A stretch of 64,000 nucleotides of DNA from positions 2,322,814 to 2,386,813 of the forward strand of contig NZ_AZSJ01000003.1 in the NCBI RefSeq assembly GCF_000516555.1, in the 5' to 3' direction. The DNA comes from Afipia sp. P52-10. Lineage in GTDB: Bacteria; Pseudomonadota; Alphaproteobacteria; Rhizobiales; Xanthobacteraceae. Positions 46,810 through 56,920 of the stretch are shown one piece after another. The notes below the pieces were generated by a model that did not search any database, was not told the origin of the DNA, and saw only the letters and a program-made list of their open reading frames with translations. Position 1 is the first letter of the stretch. Each line of letters opens with the position of its first letter. The position numbers were made by a program, and so were the translations under genes.

Positions 46810-47262
46810 ATGATGTGGGACATTCTGGTCAAGCTGGGCACCTGGAACTGGTTGATCCTCGGCTTGATGCTGTTGGCGCTGGAACTGCTGGCGCCGGGGG
46901 TCTTCCTGATGTGGCTCGGGCTCGCGGCGCTGCTGGTCGGCGTGGTCTCGCTGATCGTCAACTGGATGTGGCAGGTGCAGGTGATTGCGTTCGCGGCGTT
47001 CGCGCTTGCCGCGGTGCCGCTGTGGCGGCGCGTGGCCGCACGCAATGTCGCCGGTCCCGACAGTGCATTCCTCAATCGACGTGCCGATGCGCTGGTCGGT
47101 CGCGTGTTCACGCTGGAGAAGCCGATCGTCGATGGCAGCGGCACGGTGCGGATCGACGATACCGTGTGGCGCGTGAACGGCCCTGACGCTCCGGCGGGAA
47201 GCCGCGTCAAGGTGGTGCGTGCCGACGGCGCCAGCCTGTCGGTGGAAGCGGCGGCGGGCTGA
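46810..47262 (+). CDS. NfeD family protein
   Basis: A 150-residue short-form NfeD protein: three to four membrane helices (WLILGLMLLALELLAPGVFLMWLGLAAL region, residues 12-70) and a C-terminal OB-fold domain (GRVFTLEKPIVDGSGTVRIDDTVW, residues 95-148). Short NfeD proteins partner with SPFH proteins, and this gene follows one by 32 bp. It is likely involved in membrane protein quality control or membrane organisation. A second ATG at 46813 is also possible. Confidence 0.92.
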   Translation: MMWDILVKLGTWNWLILGLMLLALELLAPGVFLMWLGLAALLVGVVSLIVNWMWQVQVIAFAAFALAAVPLWRRVAARNVAGPDSAFLNRRADALVGRVFTLEKPIVDGSGTVRIDDTVWRVNGPDAPAGSRVKVVRADGASLSVEAAAG

Positions 47263-47353
47263 TCCTGCCGTTCTCGTCCTCCTCTGCCGATGGGGAAGCT
47301 ATCGTCGCGGTCGCATCAATCCAAGGCGATCACACTCTAAGATCCGACACGAC

Positions 47354-47449
47354 CCTCATGGTGAAGAGCGCGGAGCGCGTCTCGAACCATGAGGCCCAGG
47401 GGCCGGCCTCATCCTTCGAGACGGCGCTATGCGCCTCCTCAGGACGAGG
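47354..47449 (+). repeat. family C repeat, copy 2
   Basis: CCTCATGGTGAAGAGCGCGGA...GTCTCGAACCATGAGG followed by CCTCATCCTTCGAGACGG...TCCTCAGGACGAGG. Two palindromic units face each other. The first matches the 36755 copy. It lies between nfeD and the convergent azlD gene. Confidence 0.7.
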
Positions 47450-47496
47450 AACGCGCGCCATTTTTTTGGGGTGCGTTCTCACGCGAACCGGTGCCC

Positions 47497-47517
47497 GTCC
47501 CGGATTAAGTCCGGGAC
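47497..47517. repeat. GTCCCGGA/TCCGGGAC hairpin
   Basis: Perfect 8-bp arms around TTAAG, just beyond the azlD stop. It is one of several GC hairpins of similar design (also 49572-49590 and 59362-59375) and may act as a terminator. Confidence 0.55.
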
Positions 47518-47531
47518 AAATCGACAATGCT

Positions 47532-47849
47532 TTAGCCCGGCAGGCCAAAATAGCGGGCAGCGGCGGCGACGCCCATGCCGGTGATCACGGCGACGAAGTC
47601 GCTGCGCGTCAGCCACATCGAGGCCATCGCCGAGGTCACCGCGAGCGCTGCGACCGCGCCGCCCTGGACCACGACCGGCAGCACGGCGGCGGCGATGATC
47701 GAACCGGGCAGGGCGTCCAGCATGCGCTTGATCCGCGGCGTCACCGGCACGAAGCCCATCAGCCAGAAGCCGGCGCTGCGCAGCAGGATGGTGACGAGCG
47801 CCATCACGGCCACGACGATCATCACGTCGGTTCGCATCAGCTCAGCCAT
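47532..47849 (-). CDS. azlD: AzlD domain protein, branched-chain amino acid exporter subunit
   Basis: A 105-residue membrane protein with three to four helices of the AzlD family (VTILLRSAGFWLMGFVPVTPRIKRMLDALPGS). With AzlC it forms an exporter for branched-chain amino acids or analogues, as in the BrnFE/YgaZH systems. Its start overlaps the end of azlC by 8 bp, indicating translational coupling. Size is typical. Confidence 0.92.
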   Translation of the reverse strand: MAELMRTDVMIVVAVMALVTILLRSAGFWLMGFVPVTPRIKRMLDALPGSIIAAAVLPVVVQGGAVAALAVTSAMASMWLTRSDFVAVITGMGVAAAARYFGLPG

Positions 47850-48627
47850 CCGCGCGCTCCTCGCCGAGGAAGCCCGCGCTGAGCGAGCCGACGACGGCGC
47901 CCGCGAGGATGAACCAGTAGCCCGGCACGAGCTGGTTGACGGCGAGCGCGACCAGGCCCGCGATCACCCATGGGATCGCCCGCCGCCCCCCGCGATAGTT
48001 CGGGATCAAAAGCGCCGCGAAGAATGCGGGCATCAGGAGATCGATGCCGTAGGTCTTCGGATTGGCGATTCGCTCGGCGAGCAGGTAGCCTGGGATTGCC
48101 GCGAACGTCCACGAGAAATAAGACAGGACATGGCCGCCGAGGAAGTACGATGCATCGGCGCCGCCGGCTTCGCGATAGCGCATCGACAGCAGCCAGCCGG
48201 CATCTGTGATGATCGTCAGCGGCGGATACACCTGCCAGCCCGGCAGCGAGCCGAGCCAGGGCCTAAGCGAGGCGCCCATCAGGAAGAAGCGGACGTTGAT
48301 CGTCGCCGTCACCAGCATCAGCGCGGCGACGGTCGAGGGCGTCAGCACGTCGGGCCAGGCTTGCACCGCGACGAACTGCGACATGCCGGCATAGACGATG
48401 CCGGTCATCGTCACCGCCTCGATCAACGTGAAGCCCTTCTGCGCGGCGAGCGCGCCGAACGCCATGCCGAACACGAACTGGCCGGGCAGCAGCGGCGCCA
48501 TCGCGCGCGCGCCCAGCACCAGCCCGGCGCGGGACCAGTAGGCGGGACGCGGCTCCAAGCCGGCGGCGGACTCCCTCTCCGGACGCGTTGCCGACGAGTC
48601 CGGTCTCGGAGCTTTGTGAGAGGGCAT
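47842..48627 (-). CDS. azlC: AzlC family branched-chain amino acid exporter
   Basis: A 261-residue inner-membrane protein of the AzlC family, the large subunit of an AzlCD exporter. Signature segments are PGQFVFGMAFGALAAQKGFTL, YAGMSQFVAVQ and ATINVRFFLMGASLRPWL. An extra polar N-terminus of about 30 residues (with RPDSSATRPERE) precedes the first helix, longer than usual. The gene leads a two-gene operon with azlD. The substrate is inferred from the family. Confidence 0.92.
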   Translation of the reverse strand: MPSHKAPRPDSSATRPERESAAGLEPRPAYWSRAGLVLGARAMAPLLPGQFVFGMAFGALAAQKGFTLIEAVTMTGIVYAGMSQFVAVQAWPDVLTPSTVAALMLVTATINVRFFLMGASLRPWLGSLPGWQVYPPLTIITDAGWLLSMRYREAGGADASYFLGGHVLSYFSWTFAAIPGYLLAERIANPKTYGIDLLMPAFFAALLIPNYRGGRRAIPWVIAGLVALAVNQLVPGYWFILAGAVVGSLSAGFLGEERADG

Positions 48628-48825
48628 GATGACGCTGCTTCAACCGGTTTGCTCCACCGAAGTCAACGCGACATTCGGAGGGGCCGTGTTGCATGCGGCG
48701 CGGGTGCTGACCGAAGGCTCTGCGTGCGCGATGGAACGATCGCGCGATGATCGATAGGGGTTACGATCACTTTGCCGTCATTCCTTGTCGAGATCATGAC
48801 CTTGCGGCGGGTTCATGCCGCCGGC

Positions 48826-49437
48826 TCACGTCTCGGCGCTCGGATGCCAGCGCGGTGCATAGCCGCGTGCCAGGACTTGGGCGATCGACGGCGGCGTCAG
48901 CATCGCGACGGTCCGCCCGCGCGGGCGCGGCCGCCGCTCGGTGTAACCCTGCGGCGTCCAGCGCAGGAGTTCAACACCCCTCACCGCGAACGCATCGGTT
49001 CCCGAGAAGGTGATGAAGACGCCATCCGGCAGATGGTCGAGGGTGCGCCGGTGCAGCCGCTTGGCGCGGCCGTCGAGTCGCTCGGCATGCAGGACGTCGT
49101 CCATCGCCGGCGCGCTGGCGCGCTCGGCATGGCCGGAGAATTTCTGCGCGAAGTCGGTCGCCTCGGCGCGACGGCATTCGAAGCAGGGGCGGTGGCCTGC
49201 GGCCAGCGCGGTCGGCTCGTCGAGGAAGAACAGCTCGGTGTAATAGCGGCCCCAGACGTCGCGCTGCCGGCCTTTGAAGTCGAGCACGCAGCAGATCCAC
49301 ATGCGCGAGACATGGCGGCGGCGCGACAGGGTCTTGTCGTCGCGATGAAACCTGCCGCCGCGGTTGCCGAACAGCGTGCCGCGCGCTTCGACCGCGAGCA
49401 GCTCTCCGAACGGATCGACGCGGTTTTGCAGCGGCAT
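48826..49437 (-). CDS. conserved hypothetical protein with Cys-rich centre
   Basis: A 203-residue soluble protein beginning MPLQNRVDPFGELLAVEARG. Conserved features are FGNRGGRFHRDDKTLSRRR, RMWICCVLDFKGRQRDVWG and GHRPCFECRRAEATDF, where the Cys-x-x-Cys plus nearby His could bind zinc. A C-terminal basic segment (ERRPRPRGRTV) follows. I recall similar proteins in other soil bacteria, always without assigned function. The protein is well formed and not a shadow ORF, judging by its conserved aromatic and glycine motifs. Confidence 0.75.
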   Translation of the reverse strand: MPLQNRVDPFGELLAVEARGTLFGNRGGRFHRDDKTLSRRRHVSRMWICCVLDFKGRQRDVWGRYYTELFFLDEPTALAAGHRPCFECRRAEATDFAQKFSGHAERASAPAMDDVLHAERLDGRAKRLHRRTLDHLPDGVFITFSGTDAFAVRGVELLRWTPQGYTERRPRPRGRTVAMLTPPSIAQVLARGYAPRWHPSAET

Positions 49438-49486
49438 GATGCAACACCCTAGGGCGTGACGGTGCTGACGTTTGGTTGCGGCTTCT

Positions 49487-49710
49487 GCCTCATCCCGCGA
49501 GAGGCTTGCTGCGCAAGCTTCTCAGGGCCCGTATAAGGAGGTAGGGCATCTGCCGCTCTCTCAGGCATCATGCGCGGGTTTGACCCGCGCATCCACCTCT
49601 TGGCGCTTCACGTCGTTTTGGCGCTTCATGTCTTTGAGCATCGTCTCGCAAGAAACGTCTCGCAAGAGAAAACGTGAAGCGAGCCTCGTGGTTCGAGACG
49701 CAGCGCTTGT
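49487..49710. repeat. degenerate repeat cluster in the 381-bp gap
   Basis: The gap 49438-49818 has no gene. It holds broken family C pieces (CCTCATCCCGCGAGAGGC near 49487, GTGGTTCGAGACGCAGCG near 49688), a perfect hairpin GCGCGGGT/ACCCGCGC at 49572-49590, and tandem CGTCTCGCAAGA at about 49644 and 49658. Confidence 0.6.
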
Positions 49711-49714
49711 TGGG

Positions 49715-49754
49715 GCATGATCCGAAACTCGCTTCGTTCGTTTCGGGATCATGC
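49715..49754. repeat. family A palindromic repeat, near-perfect short copy
   Basis: GCATGATCCGAAAC...GTTTCGGGATCATGC: an almost perfect palindrome lacking the usual AAGTGNNAAGCGG centre, which is replaced by TCGCTTCGTTC. Confidence 0.7.
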
Positions 49755-49818
49755 TCGCGCCGCTCCTCACCTGAGGTGAAACGCTCCCTGGGTGGCCGGC
49801 GCCACCCGGTTTCCGCTG

Positions 49819-50013
49819 TTACTTCTTCTGGCGCTCGGCGAAGGTGACGCCGGCCTTCATCTTATGGGTCAGCGGCGCTTCGACGATCTGCACGGTAACC
49901 GCATCGAGCGGCGCGCCGGTGTTCTTCACCACCGCGTTGGAGATATCCAGCATCAGCTGCTTCTTCTGCTCGTCGCTGCGGCCAGCGGCCATGTAGACTT
50001 GAACTTCAGGCAT
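49819..50013 (-). CDS. 4-oxalocrotonate tautomerase family protein
   Basis: A 64-residue tautomerase-superfamily subunit. After removal of the initiator Met, the N-terminal Pro (MPEVQVYMAAGR) becomes the catalytic base, as in 4-oxalocrotonate tautomerase. The rest matches the family (EQKKQLMLDISNAVVKNTG). ATG at 50013 has GGGAGAG upstream. Its substrate is unknown, and no meta-cleavage pathway is nearby. It lies 35 bp after hisS on the same strand. Confidence 0.88.
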   Translation of the reverse strand: MPEVQVYMAAGRSDEQKKQLMLDISNAVVKNTGAPLDAVTVQIVEAPLTHKMKAGVTFAERQKK

Positions 50014-50048
50014 CGGTCTCTCCCTGGTTGAAATCGTGCGGGCGCATC

Positions 50049-51560
50049 TCAGCCCCACGTCACATTGTGACGTGCGAGCACCTCGCGCACCTTAGCGACC
50101 AGCTCGTCCTCCTTGCAGGAAAACTGTGCGGGACGCGTCTCGCGCCATTCCTGGTTGGAGGCGATGGCGGCGGCCGCCTTCGCGCCCTCGATCAGGTCCT
50201 TGATCTGCACCTCGCCGCGAGCCTTCTCGTCGGTGCCTTGGATGATCGCGCAGGGCGCGTTGCGGCGGTCAGCATATTTGAGCTGGTTGCCCATGTTCTT
50301 CGGGTTGCCGAGATAGAGTTCGGCGCGGATTTTCGCGTTGCGCAGCGTCGTGACGAACGCCTGGTAGTCGGCGAGGCGGTCCTTGTCGAACACGGTGACA
50401 ACCACGGGGCCGAACACCGCGCTATCGTCGAGCTTGCCGAGCATGGTCAGCGCCGCCTGCAGGCGCGAGACGCCGATCGAGAAGCCGGTTGCCGGCACCG
50501 GCTCGCCGCGGAAGCGCGAGACCAGGCCGTCGTAGCGGCCGCCGCCGCCGACCGAGCCGAACCGCACCGGGCGGCCCTTCTCGTCCTTGGTGTCGAGCAG
50601 CAGCTCAACCTCGTAGACGGGACCCGTGTAGTATTCGAGGCCGCGCACCACCGACGGGTCGATGCGGATGCGGCCGTCGTCGTAGCCGGCGCTGGCGATC
50701 AGGTCTGCGATCGCGCGCAACTCGCCGGCCCCTTCGCCGCCGATGGCGGTGCCGGACAGCGTCAGCAGCTTGGCGACGACATCGGCGTTCGGTCCGCTTT
50801 GCGGCGAGGTCGATGCCAGCACGCGATCGATCGCGGCATCATCGAGGCCCGCACCTTTGGTGAAGTCGCCCTTGCCTTCCTCGCCGCCGTCCCAGCGGCC
50901 GGGGCCGAGCAGCTTGCGAATCTCGGCGGCGGGAAACTTGTCCTGCTTGTCGATCGCGCGCAGCACGGTGAGCTTGCGCACCGGATCGTCGGCGAGGCCG
51001 ATCTGTTCCAGGACGCCGTCGAGCACCTTGCGGTTGTTGACCTTCACCACATAGCTGCCACGCGGAATCCCGAGCGCTTCCATGGTGTCGGCCGCCATCA
51101 TGCAGATCTCGGCATCCGCCGCCGACGAGCCGGAGCCGACCGTGTCGGCATCGAACTGCATGAACTGGCGGAAGCGGCCAGGGCCAGGCTTCTCGTTGCG
51201 GTAGACGTAGCCGAAGCGATAGCTGCGGTAGGGCTTCGGCAGCGCCTCGAAGTTCTCGGCGACATAGCGGGCGAGCGGCGCGGTCAGGTCGTAGCGCAGG
51301 CTGAGCCACTGCTCGTCGTCGTCCTGGAACGAGAACACGCCTTCGTTCGGGCGGTCCTGGTCGGGCAGGAACTTGCCGAGCGCGTCGGTGTATTCGATCG
51401 ACGGCGTTTCCACCGGCTCGAAGCCATAGCGTTCGTAGACCTCGCGGATGGTTTCGGCCATGCGCCGGGTGGCCGCGATCTCGGCCGGGCCGCGATCCTG
51501 CAGGCCGCGCGGCAGCCGGGCTTTCAGCTTCTGGGGTTTCTTCGGCTTCTTGTCGGACAT
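50049..51560 (-). CDS. hisS: histidyl-tRNA synthetase
   Basis: A class II synthetase that charges tRNA-His. The 503-residue product has motif 2 [23 protein letters not shown], the HisA motif [14 protein letters not shown], and motif 3 [12 protein letters not shown] with [11 protein letters not shown]. It is longer than the about 424-residue E. coli enzyme, with an insert between motif 2 and HisA, as is common in alphaproteobacteria. The Lys/Pro-rich N-terminus ([10 protein letters not shown]) precedes RLPRGLQD. The ATG at 51560 is well placed. Confidence 0.96.
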   Translation of the reverse strand: MSDKKPKKPQKLKARLPRGLQDRGPAEIAATRRMAETIREVYERYGFEPVETPSIEYTDALGKFLPDQDRPNEGVFSFQDDDEQWLSLRYDLTAPLARYVAENFEALPKPYRSYRFGYVYRNEKPGPGRFRQFMQFDADTVGSGSSAADAEICMMAADTMEALGIPRGSYVVKVNNRKVLDGVLEQIGLADDPVRKLTVLRAIDKQDKFPAAEIRKLLGPGRWDGGEEGKGDFTKGAGLDDAAIDRVLASTSPQSGPNADVVAKLLTLSGTAIGGEGAGELRAIADLIASAGYDDGRIRIDPSVVRGLEYYTGPVYEVELLLDTKDEKGRPVRFGSVGGGGRYDGLVSRFRGEPVPATGFSIGVSRLQAALTMLGKLDDSAVFGPVVVTVFDKDRLADYQAFVTTLRNAKIRAELYLGNPKNMGNQLKYADRRNAPCAIIQGTDEKARGEVQIKDLIEGAKAAAAIASNQEWRETRPAQFSCKEDELVAKVREVLARHNVTWG

Positions 51561-51624
51561 GGCCGGGTGTTATCAGCCGACCTTGGCGACAGCAAGCCGC
51601 CTTCCGGGTGGCGCGTGCCGGGCC

Positions 51625-53274
51625 CTAATAAACGAGCACGGCCCCGTCGCAGCGAATTCCCGTCACCCAGACGTCGGCCTGGCCGAGGCTGACGCCGAGT
51701 GCCGACAAGACGGTGTTGAGCAAGGTGTCCACCGGCGCGATCACCAAGGCCAGGGCGTTCGCCACCGTGTCGAGCAGTCCTGGAATCGGCAGGCCGAGGC
51801 CAATCAGCGTGATCTTCAGGTCGAGGTCGCCGAGCAGGGTGGTGATGAGTGAGCCGAGGAACGAGCTCGTGCTCACCGTCTTCTTGGTCTGCGCCTGGAT
51901 ATCGGAATAGCTGAAGGTGACGTTCTGTGGGCTCTGGTTGGCGATTGCCGCATGGGCGCGGCCGGTGACGGAGATCAATGGCAGTTGCAGGATCGTCGCC
52001 GGGCCCGGATTGGGCGCGCTGGTGAAGTTCTTCATCTGCGCCGGCGTCACCGCGCCGATCCAGGCATCGACCACGCCCGGCGTCACACCGAGCTGCACCG
52101 TCGAGGTCGAGACGTTCGGGTAGCCGCAGGTCACCTGGTTGAGGGTCGCGGTCGCGGCCGCCACCTCGACATAGACCGGCAGGTTGAGGCCGACGAGGCC
52201 GAGCAGGTTGAGCAACTGGATGTTGAGATAGACGCGGGTCTGCGCGGTGTGCACGCTGGCGCCGGCGGCGCCGACCGCGATCCAGCTCGAGCCCTGCGGC
52301 CGTTCGCCGACAGTCGCCGTCAGTTGCACGCTGGCGATATTGGGCAGACCGAGGTTGACGTTGGTTGCGATCTGGTTGGTGCCGTTGGCGATCTGGGCGG
52401 TGGCCGAGAGCAGGTCGAACACGCTGAGCGATACGCCGACCCTGGGCTTCTGACCGACCTGCATTCCGGAATACGGTCCCGGATTGATCAGCGAGCCGAT
52501 ATTGATCTTGGCGGTAGTGCCGTTGACCGCCTGCACGACGCTGTCGAGCGTGGTGGAGACAAGATTGCTGCCGTTCGCCGTGCGCAGCGCCTGCAGCACG
52601 TCCGGTAGTTTGATGTTGTTGGTGAGCAGGTCGCCGTAGCTCAGCGCGGTGACGCCGATCTTGGTCGCCAGTGCGCTCATGAAATCGAACGCGTCGATCT
52701 GGGTGCTGAGCAGGTTTTGATAGTCCACCGCCGACAGCGACAAGGTGGTGCCGAGCATGTTCCCCAGAATCGCGTTGAGCAGGCCGTTGTTGACCGAGGC
52801 AAGCCGCGTTCCGATCGCGAAGGAGGCGAGGCCGGTGGTGGTCGCGGTCGCGGTGGTACGGATGTTGAAGGTGTCGCTGCCGGTGATCACCTTGCCGAAC
52901 ACCAGTGGCGATTGCGACTGCATCGTCACGCGCACCGCGTTGGCATTCGTGCCGGTGGAGGGGGTGAAGCGTGCGGCCGGCGCCACCGCCGGGTTGGCGA
53001 CGTAGACGCCGCGCTCGACCGAGACCACCGCGTTGGCGGCGTAGCTGTTCTTGGTGGCGGCTGCGGTCGCTGCGGCCGCGGCGTTGTTGATGTCGGCGGC
53101 CGCGACCAGCGCGGCGAGATCGGTCGTGCTCTGCAGCTTGCGGCGGTCGGTGAAGACCTTGCCGATATCGATGCCGAGCGCCGCGCAGCCGAGCGCCATG
53201 CTGATGCTGGCGGCGGAGAACAGCGCAATGTTGCCGCGCTGGTCACCAAGGAAATTCCGAATGAGCCCCTGCAT
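51625..53274 (-). CDS. TadG-like pilus assembly protein
   Basis: A 549-residue TadG-type protein. The N-terminus has FLGDQRGNIALFSAASISMALGCAALGIDIGKV, a Flp/TadE-like membrane segment, and DRRKLQSTTDLAALVAA follows. The remainder is a long secreted Thr/Ala/Asn-rich domain with many beta strands and only two cysteines visible. TadG proteins are minor components or envelope factors of tight-adherence pili. It follows the TadE-like gene by 12 bp, with a strong AAGGAG site. No other tad/cpa genes are in the window, so the pair is an orphan locus here. Confidence 0.85.
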   Translation of the reverse strand: MQGLIRNFLGDQRGNIALFSAASISMALGCAALGIDIGKVFTDRRKLQSTTDLAALVAAADINNAAAAATAAATKNSYAANAVVSVERGVYVANPAVAPAARFTPSTGTNANAVRVTMQSQSPLVFGKVITGSDTFNIRTTATATTTGLASFAIGTRLASVNNGLLNAILGNMLGTTLSLSAVDYQNLLSTQIDAFDFMSALATKIGVTALSYGDLLTNNIKLPDVLQALRTANGSNLVSTTLDSVVQAVNGTTAKINIGSLINPGPYSGMQVGQKPRVGVSLSVFDLLSATAQIANGTNQIATNVNLGLPNIASVQLTATVGERPQGSSWIAVGAAGASVHTAQTRVYLNIQLLNLLGLVGLNLPVYVEVAAATATLNQVTCGYPNVSTSTVQLGVTPGVVDAWIGAVTPAQMKNFTSAPNPGPATILQLPLISVTGRAHAAIANQSPQNVTFSYSDIQAQTKKTVSTSSFLGSLITTLLGDLDLKITLIGLGLPIPGLLDTVANALALVIAPVDTLLNTVLSALGVSLGQADVWVTGIRCDGAVLVY

Positions 53275-53286
53275 CCGCGTGCTCCT

Positions 53287-53727
53287 TCAATAGCCGCCGC
53301 GCGGGATCGCTGCCGATCGAGAGATCTGCGAGGACGGCGCGGGGACGAAAGCGGGAAGCGAGAAGATGAACATGCCGGAGGCGTTGTAGGTGACGGTCAC
53401 CAGGAACACGTTGGCGTCGGAGGAGGATGTCGCCGCGTTGACCGCGAGGTTGGCGGGCACGATCAGCGGATAGGCGGAGGCGTTGCTGGTGACATAGGAC
53501 TTGGCGAGATTGGAGCGCTCGGTCTCCGACAAGCCTGCGATCGACGACCGCGCTGCTTCCGCCGCAAGCTGCTGCACGCCATGCACGACGGCGAGGTAGG
53601 AGCCGTACACCACGATGCCGAACACCATGGCGAGGAACAGCGGCATCACCAGCGCGAACTCGACTGCCGAGGTGCCGCGCCCGCAGCAACGGAATGAGGA
53701 GAGCGATTTTGTGAGGCGTTTCATCAT
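53287..53727 (-). CDS. TadE-like pseudopilin
   Basis: A 146-residue TadE/TadG family protein. The pseudopilin cleavage region is GRGTSAVEFALVMPLFLAMVFG, with Glu at the +5 position, followed by a membrane helix and a periplasmic domain of about 100 residues. TadE-type pseudopilins are processed by the Tad prepilin peptidase and help pilus biogenesis. I chose ATG at 53727; a TTG 51 bp upstream is in frame. It is the first gene of a two-gene unit with the TadG-like protein. Confidence 0.85.
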   Translation of the reverse strand: MMKRLTKSLSSFRCCGRGTSAVEFALVMPLFLAMVFGIVVYGSYLAVVHGVQQLAAEAARSSIAGLSETERSNLAKSYVTSNASAYPLIVPANLAVNAATSSSDANVFLVTVTYNASGMFIFSLPAFVPAPSSQISRSAAIPRGGY

Positions 53728-55238
<1,511 letters not shown>

Positions 55239-55241
55239 GTA

Positions 55242-55264
55242 TGCGGCCGTGCCGCGGCCGGCTT
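55242..55264 (+). terminator. terminator-like hairpin after asd
   Basis: CGGCCG-TGCCG-CGGCCG followed by GCTTTT, starting 3 bp after the asd stop. A short but GC-rich stem with a T tract. Confidence 0.45.
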
Positions 55265-55424
55265 TTCCGGTCGCGGTGCGGTGCCGCCGCCAGCAGGGCT
55301 TTGGCCCGCGGGTTTTGCACAGTCTGCGGCAACGCGCGCGCCGCAGGGCGATGGGCATCGTGCGGCGCAGGCGAAGCTGATAATCTCACGTTCAAATCGC
55401 CGCGGAGCACCCCGGAGCATACCC

Positions 55425-56771
55425 ATGAACATCAAGACCGACATCCGTCCCGCCGCCGTTGTGCCGAACGACCTGTCCGCCTTCTGGATGCCGTTCACCG
55501 CCAACCGCGCCTTCAAGAAGTCGCCGCGCATGCTCGCCGGTGCCAAGGACATGCATTATTTCGCCGCCGACGGGCGCGCGCTGATCGATGCCGCGGCCGG
55601 CATGTGGTGTACCAACGCCGGGCACGGCCGCGCGGCCATCACCGCCGCCTTGCAGGCGCAGGCGGGGACGGTCGATTACGTGCCGCCGTTCCAGTTCGGC
55701 TATCCGCCGGCGTTCGAACTGGCGAGCCGCATCGCGGCGCTGGCGCCGAACGATCTCAATCACGTCTTCTTCTGCAACTCCGGCTCGGAGTCGGTCGACA
55801 CCGCGCTGAAGATCGCGCTCGCCTATCAGCAATTGCGCGGCGAGGGCACCCGCACCCGCCTGATCGGGCGCGAGCGCGGCTATCATGGCGTCGGCTTCGG
55901 TGGCATCTCGGTCGGCGGCATCGTCACCAACCGCCGCATGTTCGGGACACTGCTGACCGGTGTCGATCATCTGCCGGCGACCTATGATCGCGCGAAGCAG
56001 GCCTTCACCAAGGGCGAGCCGGACTATGGCGCGCACTTCGCCGACGAACTGGAGCGCATCGTCGCCCTGCATGGGGCGAGCACGATCGCCGCCGTCATTG
56101 TCGAACCGATGGCGGGCTCGACCGGCGTGCTGCCGCCGCCGAAGGGCTATCTGCAGCGACTGCGCGAGATCACGCAGAAGCACGGCATCCTGTTGATCTT
56201 CGACGAGGTGATCACCGGGTTCGGTCGGCTCGGCGCTGCGTTCGCTGCCGAACGCTACGGCGTGACGCCGGACATGATCACGTTCGCCAAGGGCGTGACC
56301 AACGGGGCCGCGCCAATGGGCGGCGTGATCGTGCGCGATGCCGTCCATGACGCGTTCATGACGGGACCCGAGCATGTCATCGAGCTGTTTCATGGCTATA
56401 CCTATTCGGCGCATCCGTTGGCCTGTGCGGCGGGTCTTGCGACCCTCGACATCTACCGCGACGAGAACCTGTTCGCGCGGGCGAAGGCGCTCGAGCCGAC
56501 CTTCGCCGACGCGGTGATGACGCTGCGCACGCAGCCGAACGTGGTGGACATCCGTACCATCGGCCTGACGGCGGCGATCGATCTCTCACCGCGCGATGGC
56601 GCGCCGGGCCAGCGCGGCGTCGATGCGCTCGCGACGGCATTCCACGACTGCGACATCGTCGTCCGCGTCACCGGCGACACCATCGCGCTGACGCCGCCGC
56701 TGATCATTTCCGAGGACCAGATCGGCGAGGTGGTCGAGAAGGTGGCGAAGGTGATCCGCGCGGTGGCCTGA
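55425..56771 (+). CDS. class III omega-aminotransferase (beta-alanine:pyruvate type)
   Basis: A 448-residue PLP-dependent class III aminotransferase. The PLP lysine is Lys289 (ITFAKGVTNG), with CNSGSESVDTALKIA and DEVITGFGRLG motifs present. The N-terminus (DLSAFWMPFTANRAFKKSPR) matches the omega-amino acid:pyruvate subgroup, which uses beta-alanine and related amines. Substrate is inferred from that resemblance. I chose ATG at 55425 with GGAG upstream; the frame remains open to 55281. Confidence 0.92.
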   Translation: MNIKTDIRPAAVVPNDLSAFWMPFTANRAFKKSPRMLAGAKDMHYFAADGRALIDAAAGMWCTNAGHGRAAITAALQAQAGTVDYVPPFQFGYPPAFELASRIAALAPNDLNHVFFCNSGSESVDTALKIALAYQQLRGEGTRTRLIGRERGYHGVGFGGISVGGIVTNRRMFGTLLTGVDHLPATYDRAKQAFTKGEPDYGAHFADELERIVALHGASTIAAVIVEPMAGSTGVLPPPKGYLQRLREITQKHGILLIFDEVITGFGRLGAAFAAERYGVTPDMITFAKGVTNGAAPMGGVIVRDAVHDAFMTGPEHVIELFHGYTYSAHPLACAAGLATLDIYRDENLFARAKALEPTFADAVMTLRTQPNVVDIRTIGLTAAIDLSPRDGAPGQRGVDALATAFHDCDIVVRVTGDTIALTPPLIISEDQIGEVVEKVAKVIRAVA

Positions 56772-56920
56772 GGGCTGGCGCCAAGGCTCGACCCGGGCTT
56801 TGGCGCCGCAGGTCGTGTCGTGAAGCGGTTGCGCCGCCTGTGGTTTATGGAAAAGAGTGGTTCATGCCGAATCACCGGCAGTGTTAGGGTTATTGCTCCG
56901 AGGCAGGGCGTTCACGGTCC

